Source of the DNA: Aplectana chamaeleonis
Taxonomy: Eukaryota > Nematoda > Chromadorea > Rhabditida > Cosmocercidae
DNA: 64,000 nt
NCBI GenBank assembly: GCA_029168955.1
Contig: JAPDOI010000173.1
Location: forward strand, 771,501 to 835,500
Direction: 5' to 3'
Shown here: piece by piece, positions 11,505 to 23,488 of the stretch
Position numbering within the stretch: position 1 is the stretch's first letter
How the letters are laid out: every line of letters begins with the position of its first letter
Notes under the pieces: model-generated
Told to the model about the DNA's origin: nothing
Database searches by the model: none
Seen by the model: only the letters and a program-made list of their open reading frames with translations
Made by a program: the position numbers and the translations under genes

Positions 11505-12357
11505 ACATTGAGTACTTACTGTTTAACATTAACTACTTCACTTATTACTGCTTATCATATCATGTGATATTATCAGTTGGCAGATCAAATCGCTAAAACA
11601 CGTTGTAGGCTGTACTTATCGATGGGAAGGGACAAGGAAAGTGACTAACAAGTGTGTTACTTACTGTTTAACATCAACTACTTCACTTATTACTGCCTAT
11701 CATATCAAGTGATATTATCAGTTGGTAGATCAAATCGCTAAAACATGTACTTTTTCGTAAAGAAGGGACAGGGAAAGTGACTAACAAGTTTGTTACTTAC
11801 TGTTTAACATTAAATACTTCACTTATTACTGCTTATCATATCAAGTGATATTATCAGTTGGTAGATCAAATCGCGAAAACACGTTGTAGGCTGTACTTTT
11901 CGATGGGAAGGGACAAGGAAAGTGACTAACAAGTTTGTTACGTATTGTTTAACATTAAATACTTCACTTATTACTGCTTATCATATCAAGTGATATTATC
12001 AGTTGGTAGATCAAATCGATAAAACACGTACTTTTTCGTAGGGGAGGGACGGGGAATAAAACTAACAAGTTTCTTACTTACTGATTACCATTTATACCTA
12101 TTTTTTCCTGCTTATCATATCGAGTGATATTATCAGTTGGTAGATCAAATCCCTAAAACATGTATTTTTTCGTAGGGAAGGGACAGGGGAAGTGACTAAC
12201 AAGTCTGTGACTTACTGTTTACCATTGATTCCTATTTTTTACTGCTTATCATATCGAGTGATATTATCAGTTGGTAGATCAAATCGATAAAACACGTTGT
12301 AGGCTGTACTTTTTCGTAGGGCAGGGACAGGGGAAGTGACTAAAAAGTTTGTTACTT
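11505..12357. repeat. Tandem array of six units of about 140 bp
   Basis: The landmark ATCATATCAAGTGATATTAT recurs at about 11555, 11697, 11836, 11980, 12115 and 12248 (spacings 133-144 bp). Each unit also has ACTTACTGTTTAACATT and CAGTTGGTAGATCAAATC. The landmark contains a near palindrome, ATATCA-AG-TGATAT. Units 1-4 are close to each other; units 5-6 are more diverged. Confidence 0.85.
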
Positions 12358-12550
12358 TTTGATGACGTCATCAAAGTGCATGGGGCATGTGATGACGTCA
12401 TCAGGACGTCGCCAAAGAGAGTCGCGCGTCATTTGTAGCGCGCGCAACAAGTCAATTACTTACTGATTGTCATATCAATCTATGCTATTTGGAAAATATT
12501 GAAGATTTTCAGAGATATTACTTCGTAATATCAAGAAAAAGTGAACAATT

Positions 12551-13036
12551 CTATCAAAAAGGGGTCTTCCAAGCGAAAGAGGTTTGGTTCGCGTCAGAAA
12601 CGTTCTAAGAACAAGGGAACAATAGTATAGTTGTACAATTTCAAAAAAAATTCGAAATTTTACGGGAATACTCTTGCTAAATGCTGTAATTCTATTCTAA
12701 AGTTTCGCTTTTCCTTACAGCTAGACCTAACCGTCTGTATAGGTCTTTACGACATCATCTTCTATTCTGATGGTAAGTATTAGGTTTGCATGCACATACT
12801 TTTTAACGGTTCTCGCGTAGTCAGGACTATTTTTGGAACCACAAAGTGCTTCCGTGTAGAGTACTGCAACGGTTTGTTTTCGCTGTTAAGAAGTATAGGC
12901 CAAGAAAATCTGTCTTAGAGGGTATTGTTCACTTTTTGTTGACTCTCCCCTGTCTACTTGCCTATTGTTCATTTTTTGTTGGAACGTTTCTGACGCGAAC
13001 CAAACCTCTTCCACTTGGAAAACCCCGTTTTGATAG
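12551..13036. mobile_element. Inverted-repeat element with about 75-bp arms
   Basis: The left arm starts CTATCAAAAAGGGGTCTTCC at 12551 and the right arm ends as its complement at 13036, with good pairing over about 75 bases, including GAGGTTTGGTTCGCGTCAGA. The interior of about 330 bp is unique. The right end coincides with the point where the satellite resumes. Confidence 0.7.
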
Positions 13037-13690
13037 ATGTGGGTAGGCTTTCAGATGGCGTTAGCAGGGCATCGTAGAGAGTAGGTGGGCCTCCAGATGA
13101 CGTCAACAGGACGTCATAAAAAGTGGGTAGACTTTCAGATGAAGCTAGCAGGACGTCGTAGGAAGTGGGTAGGCCTTCAGATGACGTCTTCACGTCGTAG
13201 CGTGGGTGTTCACATGACGTCATCGAGGAATCGTGAAGAATGGACTGGACGTCATGTGAAGCGTGCGCAGCTTTGCAGAAAGTAAGTAGCGCTTCATGTA
13301 AAGCCATCACCGCGTCATGCGAAAGTGAGTAGCACTTCATATGATGCAGGAGCTGCGCCGTGAAATGCTAGTAGCGCCCAATGTAGAGCGTGCAACGCGA
13401 TGTAAAAAGTGAGTAGGGCCCCATGCGAAGCGTGCGCTGCGTTGGAGGATTATAACAGCGATTCATGTGTAGCGTGCTACGCATCGTGAAATTTGAATAA
13501 CATTACATGTGGAGCGTAATCCGCTTCGTAAAATGTTAGAAGCGTCTGATTTGGAGCATGCGCCGCATGTAGAGAATGAGAAGCGCCTAAAGTGAAACGT
13601 AGGCTGCTTCGCAAAAAGTGAAGTGTTGGTGCGGAGAACGCACCGCGTGGTGGAAATTAGGAGAGCAGGATGCCGTGAAATGTGGATGGG
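13037..13690. repeat. Decayed edge of the 42-bp satellite
   Basis: The first units (13037-13230) match the main array. Further right the GTGAGTAG...CTTCAT phrase recurs every 40 bp or so with growing divergence, the TGACGTCA core is lost, and GTGCGC/GCGTG-rich variants appear. This gradient is expected where a tandem array is no longer homogenised at its border. Confidence 0.75.
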
Positions 13691-14032
13691 ACTCAAAGAG
13701 GGGAGTGTGGTACGTCTTGGCATGTGGTGCACTGCGCTGCTCACAATAGCAAAGTCAATTTCTTGAATCAGGCTCAAATACTTTTGTCTACGGGGTTCGC
13801 CACACTTCTAACCCATTTTGTCATGTGTCCACGTGAGCGGCAGTCATTCGTCTACGGCAGGATATGTTAGGGCAGTGTTTACGATGAAAAAATTGTCCGT
13901 TTTTTTTTCGCAGAAACGTAAGCTTTGGGTAACTCTAAAAAGAGTAAGGGCGGAAGTACGACGAAAACCGGCTAAGAAGTGGGTGGAAATCTCGCGGTCC
14001 AGTCAACCCATCGGGTCACCCCGCCTATCTAA

Positions 14033-14390
14033 AGGCAGTGTTCACGATAAGAATCGTTTTTCTGCTTTTCCACCTATCTTGACGACGGTCCCATGCTGAT
14101 TCCAATGGTGTTTTTGAAATCGTACAAGACCTTCTAGGAACGGAGTTACGGTCCCTCAGAAATTGAGCTAAGGAAGCATGGTGGACGAGTTGTCCGATGC
14201 TTGTAACTTCCGTCTTTTGTAACCGATGTATGCGAGCTGACCTGAGTAAAGAGAGAATTTGGAAATAAAGGGAAGAACGGGGCTATTAATCGGGAACCAT
14301 CGCTCATCTCACAATCTCGAGCATTCATTTGTTCACGTCGGTGGGCGTGGAAAGTGCATCTGGGTGTGACGAGCTGACGGGTGTCCAACT
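14033..14390. mobile_element. Partial TTAA-type element (one end)
   Basis: It begins CTAAAGGCAGTGTTCACGAT. The interior (ATCTTGACGACGGTCCCATG and GGAACGGAGTTACGG) matches the elements at 33015, 47556 and, inverted, 60165. The right terminus is not found; similarity fades by about 14390. Confidence 0.6.
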
Positions 14391-14664
14391 ATGGGACCGT
14401 AGGGGACCGTAGGGGATTGTTCCGAGCTCATTTTTCTTAGTTTTGAAGCAATGAAAATGCCATTTTTTGGAATCCTCGCAGCCATTTAGGGAATTTCAAG
14501 CACGGATTATTTATGTGCGTTCACAGACCTACAGCAACGACATCATGGTTCTCCAAATCTCCACGGGAAGTTTAAAACAGTCTCTTGTAAGTGTCGGAAC
14601 ATTTGTTTTGGGCTAGTAGCGATCCCCCAATGTGGTGACTTCAAAGAGGCAGCCAACCTGACAA

Positions 14665-15712
14665 GTTAAGTGTTTAGAGTGGCAAACGCATCTGCCAAAA
14701 CGACTAGTATCGTTAGTATCTCTTGTGGCTCAATAGTAAAACTGCGCAGTATCCAGCCCCGAGCTGCAGGTTCCAAGAAGTCAAAAGCCTAAAAAGGTCT
14801 TTTTTTGTGCTTTTTGTACCCTCCAAAAAGAGCATTAATCTTTCGAAAATTTGGAAACGGACCTCATAAATGTGTTCAGCGCCCAAAAATACCCCCCTGA
14901 GCAAAATTTGGGTGAAGGCGCATTTTTCATACTTTGTCCAGATTGACGGCGTTTTGGACTTGTACGGATTTTCGGTGGGGCGAATATCTATACCGATTAC
15001 AGTGCTCTGGAAGCGTTTTGAAAAAATGTTCCAGATTTGACCTAAAATTCGCACGGGGGTTATTAGGGGTGCTGATCACGAATCTGTGATTTATTAGTCG
15101 GTTTTCCAAAGTTTTCGGCTGATTTCGTTCGAAGCTTCCCAATCGGGGAAAAATTCGAGGGAAAAACGCCACTTTCGAGATTTCTGAAGTGCTACGGTAG
15201 ATATTGCTCAAATTGTACCCCTGGGGGTTATTTGGAGTGCTGAACACGAATCCGAAGTTCGTTTATCGATTTTCTGCAAATTACGATAGATTACGGTTGG
15301 TATACGGTATTTGGTCAAAATCTCAGATTTTGCTCAGAATTTGTATACGGGGGTTATTCCGGGTGGAGAATACGAATTTAACGTCCGTTTGTCGATTTCA
15401 GAATACTAAGGTGGCTTTTGCCCCCTGAATGTCATGTTACCTGCCGTAACCTACAGTAAACCTCGAAACTTCGACAAATGGACTCCAGTTTCGTGTTCAC
15501 CACCCTAGATTACCCCTACATACAAGTCTTGGGCTGAATCCGAGAAAATGTCATGAAACTCTCCTTTTCGAGAGGCTTGAAAAATGCTCATAGCTTGTTC
15601 GAACCTGCAGCTCGGGGCGGGATACTGCGCATTTTCACTATTGAGCCAGAAGAGATACTAACGATACTGGTCGTTTTCACAGATGCGTTTACCACTTTAA
15701 ACACTTCCCTTG
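14665..15712. mobile_element. 1-kb fold-back element, copy 1
   Basis: The outer arms are inverted copies. The left has AAGTGTTTAGAGTGGCAAAC and CTGCAGGTTC near 14665-14775; the right has the complement near 15600-15712. The middle has several diverged copies of GGGGGTTATT followed by CACGAAT, spaced 100-170 bp. A second copy lies at 61913-62993. No protein-coding frame. Confidence 0.8.
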
Positions 15713-15799
15713 TGAGGTCGGTGACGCCTAGATGCCTTCTATGGTTGGCAACTGAGAACGAGATCCATTCTCGAAGATTAGCGTTGAATGCAAAACTCC

Positions 15800-15885
15800 C
15801 AATAGTCGACGTATTTGAACTAGCACCGCACCATCCTACGAGACGGATACCCAACACAGCGCCTTAGACCACTAGGCCACATGTT
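15800..15885 (-). repeat. tRNA-like promoter fragment, probably SINE-derived
   Basis: On the minus strand TGGCCTAGTGGTCTAAGGCG (15880 down to about 15861) matches a pol III A box, and AGTTCAAATAC (15821-15811) is close to a B box (GGTTCGANNCC). Spacing is in the tRNA range. I cannot fold a clean cloverleaf and the B box has changed, so this is more likely a tRNA-derived SINE or tRNA pseudogene than a working tRNA. Confidence 0.4.
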
Positions 15886-16689
15886 CATGCGTGAGGGACT
15901 CTTTCTGTTTTCCTACACACACTCCCTCCACAGTTCTTCGTATTCATTGTAACTTTGATCGAACTAGCAGTAGTAAATATGGGTTTCGAAGCGTGCAAAT
16001 GTGTCTATCTTTCAGATTTAATAAGTTTTCAACCTTGGATGATGGGATTTCGGAATTTTTCGAGAAAATCATTAAAGCGAAAGAATGTTAAAAAACGATT
16101 ATGAAAATTTTTTGTTGGATGACCACTTACCACTGAACCACAATACACAATACTTTGTAGTATGATTGTCGAGGAGCCAACCTCGTGTTTTTTTCACAGT
16201 GTACCAAAAAGTTCGAAGGATTTTTTTATTATGATTTATTTATATCCTCAGTCTGTTTCACGCTTCCCATTCAACATAGAATGGAGTGAACTTGAAGTGA
16301 AAGAGGAAAACGAAGTTTAGATAAAAGCCGCACTTAGATGAACTATTATACAGCATTTAGTGACTAGTACACGCGGATCACGTAAGTTTCATGCATTTTC
16401 TGAAAAACGAACCCGTTTTCCAGCCATCTTTCTTAGATGGCTTCTAAGCAAGTCTGATTTAATTTGCGGTGAGCGATTATAGGAAAATAATCTGGAAATG
16501 GTTTAATATGGCCACAACTACTTCTAGGAATTGGAAGTTGAGCTTAGCATAGGACGAAAGCACGTAAAATCTTTAAAGAAGAAGGGTTCATGACAGCTAC
16601 GTACAATTTGACGTTAATCTCCCACTAATCTTCGCCAAGAACCATTGAAACATCAATAAAACCTTCGAGCGTTTCGCGTGTCATTCCTA

Positions 16690-17170
16690 TCAGCTGGCAG
16701 CGGAGCTGGGTGGCCGCCAGCCGGCGGGTGCAATTTTTCCTTGCCTACGTAGACAACGAGATAGGCCGCCGTGCTGTGCAGTGGTGATGAGTGGACAGCG
16801 GACTGGTCGATCGCAAGCGCTCCTCTGCCCTTTCTTGGAGCGTACTTGCCTCAAAAAGTCAGCACCATTCGACGTGCACGACCCCTTCACCGCGGTATCG
16901 ACCCAGCTCCTCTTCGCTCCGCGCGCTGTTTCTCTTCCCTCTGCGGCGGTGAGCGAAGTCACCACCCGTTTCTTGCAGTCAGCCACCTCACAAAAGAACG
17001 CTCACTGCTCCCAGGTGGCTGACTGCAATGGTCATTAACTTGAGCGCCGCCTGTGCATTTCTATGCCGGCCCGTCCTTATTGATAGCCGAGACGTGATTG
17101 ACCCAGTCACCACGCAGTGACAGCCGGTAGTTACACCTTTCGGGGGGATTGCTACTGGCCGTGGTGTTCG
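16690..17170. other. GC-richer intronic block with a perfect 16-bp hairpin
   Basis: The stretch is clearly richer in G+C than its AT-rich flanks. It contains an exact inverted repeat, TTGCAGTCAGCCACCT at 16973-16988 and its complement at 17013-17028, with a 24-base loop. Open frames exist on both strands but overlap each other, without splice signals or recognisable domains. The origin is unknown. Confidence 0.5.
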
Positions 17171-17567
17171 TCTCACCAAACGAACCGTAATCGAATTTTG
17201 AATGCTCTATACCAATAAATTCTGATATCCAAGCATGTGCATTGAACCATCCATTTTTTCAGTGTTTTTAGGGTACACTAAATAGGAAATATAGTCACTT
17301 ACCCAAGAATTTCAAAGCGCAAAAGAGTTTCTGGCTTTTGGTTCGATGTTTTTTACGCAGTGAGCAGCACACGCGAACAGGCATAGTTAAATTTTCAAGA
17401 AGTTTTTTAAACATCTTTTTCTCCAATATTTGAGAAGTTTACGAGGACTTTGACCTTTTAAACTCTACTTTGTGAACTTGCCCTATCAAAAACATCGAAA
17501 AACTAGAATACGGTTTTTCGTCGTGAACAATGCCTATAAGGTGGCTAAAAATGCTGTGTTGGTTGTA

Positions 17568-17804
17568 CAGTTGACCGCAATGTTACTAGGAGATGGTGCG
17601 GTTGCGGACTGGCACTAAATTACGGTACAATCTGGCACTTTGCCAGATTTCGTCATCGATCGGCGCCAACCGTCGTCTCTCTGCTCACGAGAATATCAGC
17701 TGTGGCGCTGATCGATGACGAAATCTGGCAAAGTGCCAGATTCTACCGTAGTTTTAGTGCGAGTCCGCAACCGCACCATGTCCTATTAACATTGCGGTCA
17801 ACTG
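17568..17804. mobile_element. 237-bp palindromic MITE with TA target duplication
   Basis: The ends are CAGTTGACCGCAATGTTA and its complement, with arms pairing over about 100 bases (including ATCTGGCACTTTGCCAGATT). It is flanked by TA at 17566-17567 and 17805-17806. CAGT termini plus TA duplication point to the Tc1/mariner superfamily. It can fold almost completely into a hairpin. Confidence 0.85.
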
Positions 17805-18196
17805 TATATATGTGAGGACAAATTGATTATTTCTGTCGGAGACGAGAATTCAAGGGTCCGGAAGCGAAGCCCCCAGCCAGCCGTCACGTCGGCCGGCAGA
17901 CCGGCATGATGGCTGGTTCTGAATAAAACGCCACCAGCGAAGTGATTTTAGGAAACTCAGTTTTTCGATACATTGTAAGAGAATGTTTGCAAATCATTGT
18001 CAGATACGTATAGACCCGTTTATTGGATTGAAATCCGCACATGCCTCTATGAAAAAAGATTCGTATGATTACCAACCTGATTGTTTTCAAATTACTTAAC
18101 GAACGCTCTCCAAAGATCATCTGAGTTTTGTTTACTGCGGGCCGCTGTGTTTACTGTTATGATCATGCATGAGTTTCTGAGCTAATTCTGATTTAG

Positions 18197-18267
18197 AACA
18201 AGTCGGTACCGCGCCAAAATGGAGAAGGCTCGCCGAGAGTTCATCGCCGGAGGTTCTGAATCAAGCG
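18197..18267 (+). CDS. Exon 6: short basic exon
   Basis: The acceptor TCTGATTTAG ends at 18196. The first base completes Arg; the exon then reads TSRYRAKMEKARREFIAGGS followed by ESS and ends AAGCG^GTATGG in phase 1. It is short (71 bases), but start phase, end phase and composition all fit the neighbouring exons. It sits between two introns of 11.2 and 8.1 kb. Confidence 0.75.
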
Positions 18268-19193
18268 GTATGGAAGTCTAACATATCGTTTACATTCCTA
18301 TTGTAGATATTTCGTTGTTGGCAGCCAAATGTTAGAGCTTCACTTCTAACAAACTGAATGTAGCAAAAACTATCCGCTTCCACCCATACCTATGCATTTT
18401 TAGACTGCCGTTGTAGTAATTGCGTTTATACTGTTGAGCCTTTTGTACTACTTTTTTACGTAGTACTGTTAGCTGTCCATTAGGGCACCTCAATGCCGAC
18501 ATATCCCACTTTAACATATAATCTCCTTCTTCTTCACTTACCTATCAATCTCAGCAGCGAACATCACATTCACTCACTTACTAGCCTGGCTGTTTTACGG
18601 GATTTATGGCTTTCTAGATGATAATTCGGAAATGTGTTTCGTTATTTACCATATAATGAGGTTCAAATTAGCATATCGTTTTGAATATCATTGACCCTTT
18701 GAATAGTTTTTTTTTGTATTTGCAACAACAGTCATTACATAGTACTACCGAACCCAGATTTTCGACAACCAAAGACAGAAATTGCGATAAAAGCGGTTGT
18801 TGAATTTCCCTTAAGAAAGTGAAAATCTGATCATTTCTAAAAATGAAAAACGGTGAGGAAAAGCACTAAAAACCTGTAAAAACGGTCTATCTGTATTGGA
18901 CATACTCCCACCAACGATTCTTATCAATGCAAATCATTTCTAAAGCCAAACATTTGTTTCAGTCAAAAAAGTGATTAGCATTAATAAAATCAGGTGTTGG
19001 TAGGATATCGTTTCAACTTGTTTTCCAGCATTTTTCGTCTAACTTCGCACTCGTTTTCTCTTTAGTGACGGAGAGATCCATGTTTTCAAGGGGAAACTCA
19101 GATATCGTTTCTATCGCGAAGCCTGTCTTCAGTGCAGCATTTTGGAAGCACCTTGTTCCTAATTTTAAAGAGATGTCTCGCAGTGATATCTAC
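18268..19193 (+). other. Intron 6 left part, nothing recognised
   Basis: AT-rich sequence between the exon 6 donor and the first TTAA element. I see no element boundary, RNA gene or convincing exon. Confidence 0.5.
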
Positions 19194-19197
19194 TTAA

Positions 19198-19680
19198 AGG
19201 CACAGTACACCCTCAGATATGAATTTTGAGATTTTCATGCAATTGTGTAGAAGACCACTCCTGTATAGCAGGTGCCAAATTCCAGATCTCATTTCCTTCA
19301 AATAAGCGAGATATAAGCGACCACCACAGGCCCGGCCCCCTTCGCTCACCACCACAGGCCCGACCCCCTAACAGATTTTCGAACTCGATAGCAGTTCGAT
19401 GGATGGATGAATTCCAACAAGTCGTCGTTCTTCAGTCCATTACCGGACTGTCTCCTTATCCTGGCTTTCTCTCACGCGATGATTGCGAATGAACAGAAAT
19501 ACAGGCCTGAGACCACTCGTCCACCAATTTTACACCCTCGAGATCTAGGCATCTTCGAAGAGCCATAACTCCGTTCAAATGGGGTTTTGGACGTTTTCAA
19601 AGATACCACTGGGATCGTCGTGTGACTCTCTCCAAGATAAGTATGGAATCTGAAAATTAATTTTTGGGTGTCCTGTGCCT
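19198..19680. mobile_element. TTAA-flanked element, family A copy 1
   Basis: It starts AGGCACAGTACACCCTCAG and ends GTCCTGTGCCT, flanked by TTAA at 19194-19197 and 19681-19684. Two further copies with the same interior lie at 20206 and 56666. Length is 483 bp, non-coding. Confidence 0.87.
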
Positions 19681-20205
19681 TTAATTAGTTTTGAACACTG
19701 AGTCCTTGCATGAGTTGCCCTTTCAATTGTGACTGAAAAAAAATCGTAGCATCTCCAACATTTTCAAGGTCTCTATACTTTTGCAGCAAGTTCTCAAGTG
19801 CTTGAATAGTCATCTGTTCTTGAGCAGTGAATGATCCTATTCGATCACATATTATGTATGTACATGCAGCGAATTGGTGCATTGGTGACAACTGTTTTGT
19901 TCCCTTTTTCGAACTCAGATTGCAAAATCTGCAAACCGTCGACTCACGGTGAACTCAAACTTTTTACCCTCTTCCTACTGACTTTTCACAGATTTCTAAA
20001 AAGTCACAGGAGAGGCTTGCGTACGAAATTGGATGTTTTTTCTCATCATGAACTGCTTCTGAGAGACAAGGTTTGGGCTGAAAATGGTTGCTGTGCTATG
20101 CTTGTGAGAAGGTAAATCTGGCCATCACAAAAAAACAATAAATGAAAAATCGAACAAAAACGCGCAGGAGCAAGTTATACGGCTAATTACCCGTATTGTT
20201 ATTAA

Positions 20206-20689
20206 AGGCACAGTATACCCTCAGATATGAATTTTGAGATTTTCATGAAATTGTGTAGAAGACCCCTCCTGTATAACACGTGCCAAATGCGAGATCTCAA
20301 TTCCTCCAAATAAGCGAGATATAAGCGACCACCAAAGGCCCGACCCCCTTTGCTCACCACCACAGGCCCGACCCCCTAGCAGATTTTCGAACTCGATAGC
20401 GGCTCGATGGATGGATGAATTCCAACAAGTCGTCGTTCTTCAGCGCATTACCGGACTGTCTCCTTATCCTGGCTTTCTCTCACGCAACGGTAGCGAATGA
20501 GGAGAAATACAGGTCTGAGACAACTCGTCCCCCAATTTTTCACCCTCAAATTCTAGGCATCTTTGAGAAGCCATAACTCTGTTCGGAGGGGGTCTTGGAC
20601 GATTACAGAGATACCTTTGTCATCAGCGTGCGATTCTCTCCAAGATAAGCACGAAATCTGAAAAATAATTTTCTGGGTGTCCTGTGCCT
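20206..20689. mobile_element. TTAA-flanked element, family A copy 2
   Basis: Same termini and interior as the copy at 19198 (484 bp). Flanking TTAA at 20202-20205 and 20690-20693. The right TTAA is also the left flank of the family B element that starts at 20694. Confidence 0.87.
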
Positions 20690-20693
20690 TTAA

Positions 20694-21232
20694 AGGCAGT
20701 GGTCGCGCTCAAATATGATTGTCTTCTTTTCCTCTCTGAACCCTTTTCTGGGTCTAGAGTAGTAGAACCTAAGAGAAAAAATCGCGAAAAAAACGCTGTT
20801 CTGGGCCAAATTCGAAGCCTCAACTTTCTTGTCTTTTGATAGTGGACGAGCATACCTCACATCATCGGCATCGATGATCTCTAATATCAAGAACATCAGC
20901 TGGCTTTAACTTGAATTTCAACCAATGAACCTTCGGATTTATGTACACATCTAGTCAAAAACATTGATTGAAGTGCTTGCTTTCATCGTTCAACTGTTTT
21001 ATTAGGTAAATTTGCATTTATTTCTTCCTCTGAGTGTCGATGATTTTTGAATGCTTGGTATGAGACTGTGATCTTTCTGTGCACGTGTGCACGAACTGGA
21101 ACATTAGGGTCTTAATAACTCTAATTCTAGCCCGTTTTTTACCGCGCTACCTTCATAGTTTTTGAGCTGTTTTATATCTAAGCTGATTTTTGTAGTTTTT
21201 TTCGATAACGTTTTTTATCGTGACCACTGCCT
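20694..21232. mobile_element. TTAA-flanked element, family B copy 1
   Basis: It starts AGGCAGTGGTCGCGCTCAAA and ends ATCGTGACCACTGCCT, with TTAA at 20690-20693 and 21233-21236. It is homologous along its length to 25589-26136. Non-coding. Confidence 0.87.
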
Positions 21233-21236
21233 TTAA

Positions 21237-22887
21237 GCAGCGACTCTCGCTCTTCCCTCATTTCCTCCGTTTTTTGCGACCACCAGTCAAAACATTCTAC
21301 TTTAAGACATGCTAGATATAATCGGGAACGCTATACAAACAGGTTAGGTTGCTTTACATAGCCATTTTCAACGAGGAAATCAATAGTGCATGCTTCAGCC
21401 GCGGCAGCTGTTTACCCGCGGCAAAAAAAAGTTGACCGTGACGCGACTCCGCGTCGACGGCTGCCAACGCAGTCGGCGGTGATTTCTTGACTTGATTTAA
21501 TAACGCGACTCATGTGTTCCACCGCTAGGCTGATATTCCATGTCAACTCGAGTCAAGACAACCCAGTTACTGTGAAGTGTCATAGAAGTCGAATTCGACT
21601 CATTTGCCTTGCTCTCTGACAGGCTTAGAATCGCGTTGAATCCGGTCAGGACTCTCTTTATATAGTTGTTTGAAATGAAAAAGAACTAAGAGGTTCACAA
21701 AATGCTGCATTACCTCCGTGAAACTCAGCAATTTGGAATAAAACAACCCATTCATTCACCTGTTCTTTCGCTTGAAGCATTTACCAGTGAGATTTTGGAA
21801 AAAAACTAGGGTGTTCAGGTGGTCCCAATCTGGATTATTATATGTATCTTACAAACATTATTTGTAAAAGTTCAACTGAATTTTCCAAAACTCCCATGGT
21901 CGACTTCTCCAGAAAAAGCCGGTAACGTGGCTGTAGACTTTCGCTGGCGCTCCCTTCACAGTTTGCCGGATGACGTCCTTCAGAACGAAACATGAAGATG
22001 CTGCTAGTAGTTCCAAGTTTGCGACGTCAGACAACCGACGTACGAGCTCGCCAATCCGTTGTTGTTTCGCGATTTTCGTGAACGTGACTTGATCGACATA
22101 CAATATACGGCATCTGAAAAAGGCCGTTGTGCGGTTGCACTAAGCATGCTGTAGGTTGCACCATAATCCACTACAAAGTTGGCATTTTTTCCCTAAAATT
22201 TGGAGAAAAAAACACGGGAAACGTTGAAAAGCTGTGAGTTTCCTCCTCGCCACACATTATCAATTCACCTAAAGTCTTTATCATAGATCCACACAAGAAA
22301 AGAGACGAAAAAAAAGAGAAATAAAAAAGGAATAACAGAAAAAATTTCATTTTTCCTGTTATGCTTAGTGTATCCATGGTAAAGACATTAGGTTTATGGA
22401 TAATTTTGTGTGTGGGGGAAAACTCACCGTTTCTCATAGTCTACGAAGTTTTTTCTTGAAAATTCAGGAGAAAATTACTAATTCGCCATCAATTATGGCA
22501 GGACGTTTGCAACCTACAGTTTGCTTTCTGAAAATATGCAACCGCACAATCGTTTTTTTTTCGTTGCCGTTGACTGTAAATTTGCTCCATGGTAGGTTCA
22601 GGGCATGTATCAATTTCGTGCAGGTTACTTCGTCCGAGCTTGGACGAAAACAGAAGGGTATCAGTAGTGAGACCGGAACCATACCTTTCATGACGCACTA
22701 ATAGTAACACTCAAGCTTATAAAAGTGTTCGGACTAACGCAAAGTATCAAAGCGTATAATCGGCTGCGTACTTGGAGCACGCGCGACTCTTTTCAGTGGA
22801 GCATCCCTACACATGTAGAAAATGGGAAATGACCGAAGTATGGTACGAAGTCTACGCGAGGTGGAGCTTCTTAAGCTCCATCCGTAG
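21237..22887 (+). other. Intron 6 middle, unassigned
   Basis: No clear element boundaries. A minus-strand frame at 21858-22103 (including YVDQVTFTKIAKQQRIGELV) is protein-like in places and could be a transposon remnant, but I cannot assign it to a family. Confidence 0.35.
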
Positions 22888-22891
22888 TTAA

Positions 22892-23488
22892 AGGCATCGT
22901 ACACGACGAAAACCATATTTGGGTTTTTGATGTTTTCGTGTTGTACTATCCCTATAGTGACTAACGGTAGCAAAACGCCCCCTCAAAAACGTCAACTTTT
23001 TGAGAAAAACCCATTTTTAGAAAGTTCATAGCGAATTTGAATTTCGCGCCGGCATCAACTTGGGATAGTTGCGCAGAGAATGCAAGGAACAGTTTTACGC
23101 TTCGTTCCTTGGCGCAGCGTTGGAAGCAATTCACCGAGGATGCCGCTCAACTACGACTTCAGCTGAATTAAAATGGGCTACCCACCTGCTGCGTCCAGTG
23201 CTGCCGGCTGCTTTCGATCGATGCCGAATTCGAAATTGACTGGCGTGTGTATTGCACCCTACGACGCGTCAAGGCACGCCCGCCGTCAGCAACCCAGGAG
23301 CTTTGTTCCTTGTAACAACGGATCGACCCCAAGGCCGGCCCCCCAAACCCAGGAAGCCAGTTTGAGGTAAGCAAATCTTCAGTCAGAGACGGTTTTGTAA
23401 CTCCAAACTTTCTGAGTGACATTGTCATGGCCCACTAGTCCGAATGAACGCATAAACACAAATTCGGTTTTCATCGTGGACGATGCCT
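22892..23488. mobile_element. TTAA-flanked element, family G copy 1
   Basis: It starts AGGCATCGTACACGACGAAA and ends CGTGGACGATGCCT, flanked by TTAA at 22888-22891 and 23489-23492. It shares termini and the following interior (AACCGTAT/AACCATAT, TTTTTGATGTTTT) with the element at 51452. The right half contains a GC-rich block (23160-23360). Confidence 0.8.

Larger units (their letters stand above)
11125..13036. mobile_element. 1.9-kb insertion interrupting the satellite
   Basis: Satellite sequence stops after GTAGTAGAAT at 11124 and resumes with ATGTGGGTAGG at 13037, close to the point in the unit where it broke off. The material between is unrelated: a unique left part, a 140-bp tandem array (11505-12357), a short piece with two TGATGACGTCATCA-like palindromes near 12360-12405, and a terminal inverted-repeat block (12551-13036). 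It could be one composite element or two nested ones. The target duplication is at most 2 bp (AT). Confidence 0.6.

Noticed and set aside
16771..17038. Several overlapping open frames in the GC-rich block
   Set aside because: Frames on both strands overlap and none has known motifs or splice context; high G+C alone makes open frames likely.
21858..22103. Minus-strand 81-codon frame with YVDQVTFTK
   Set aside because: Protein-like, but I cannot match it to a transposase or host family with confidence, so it is not listed as a gene.
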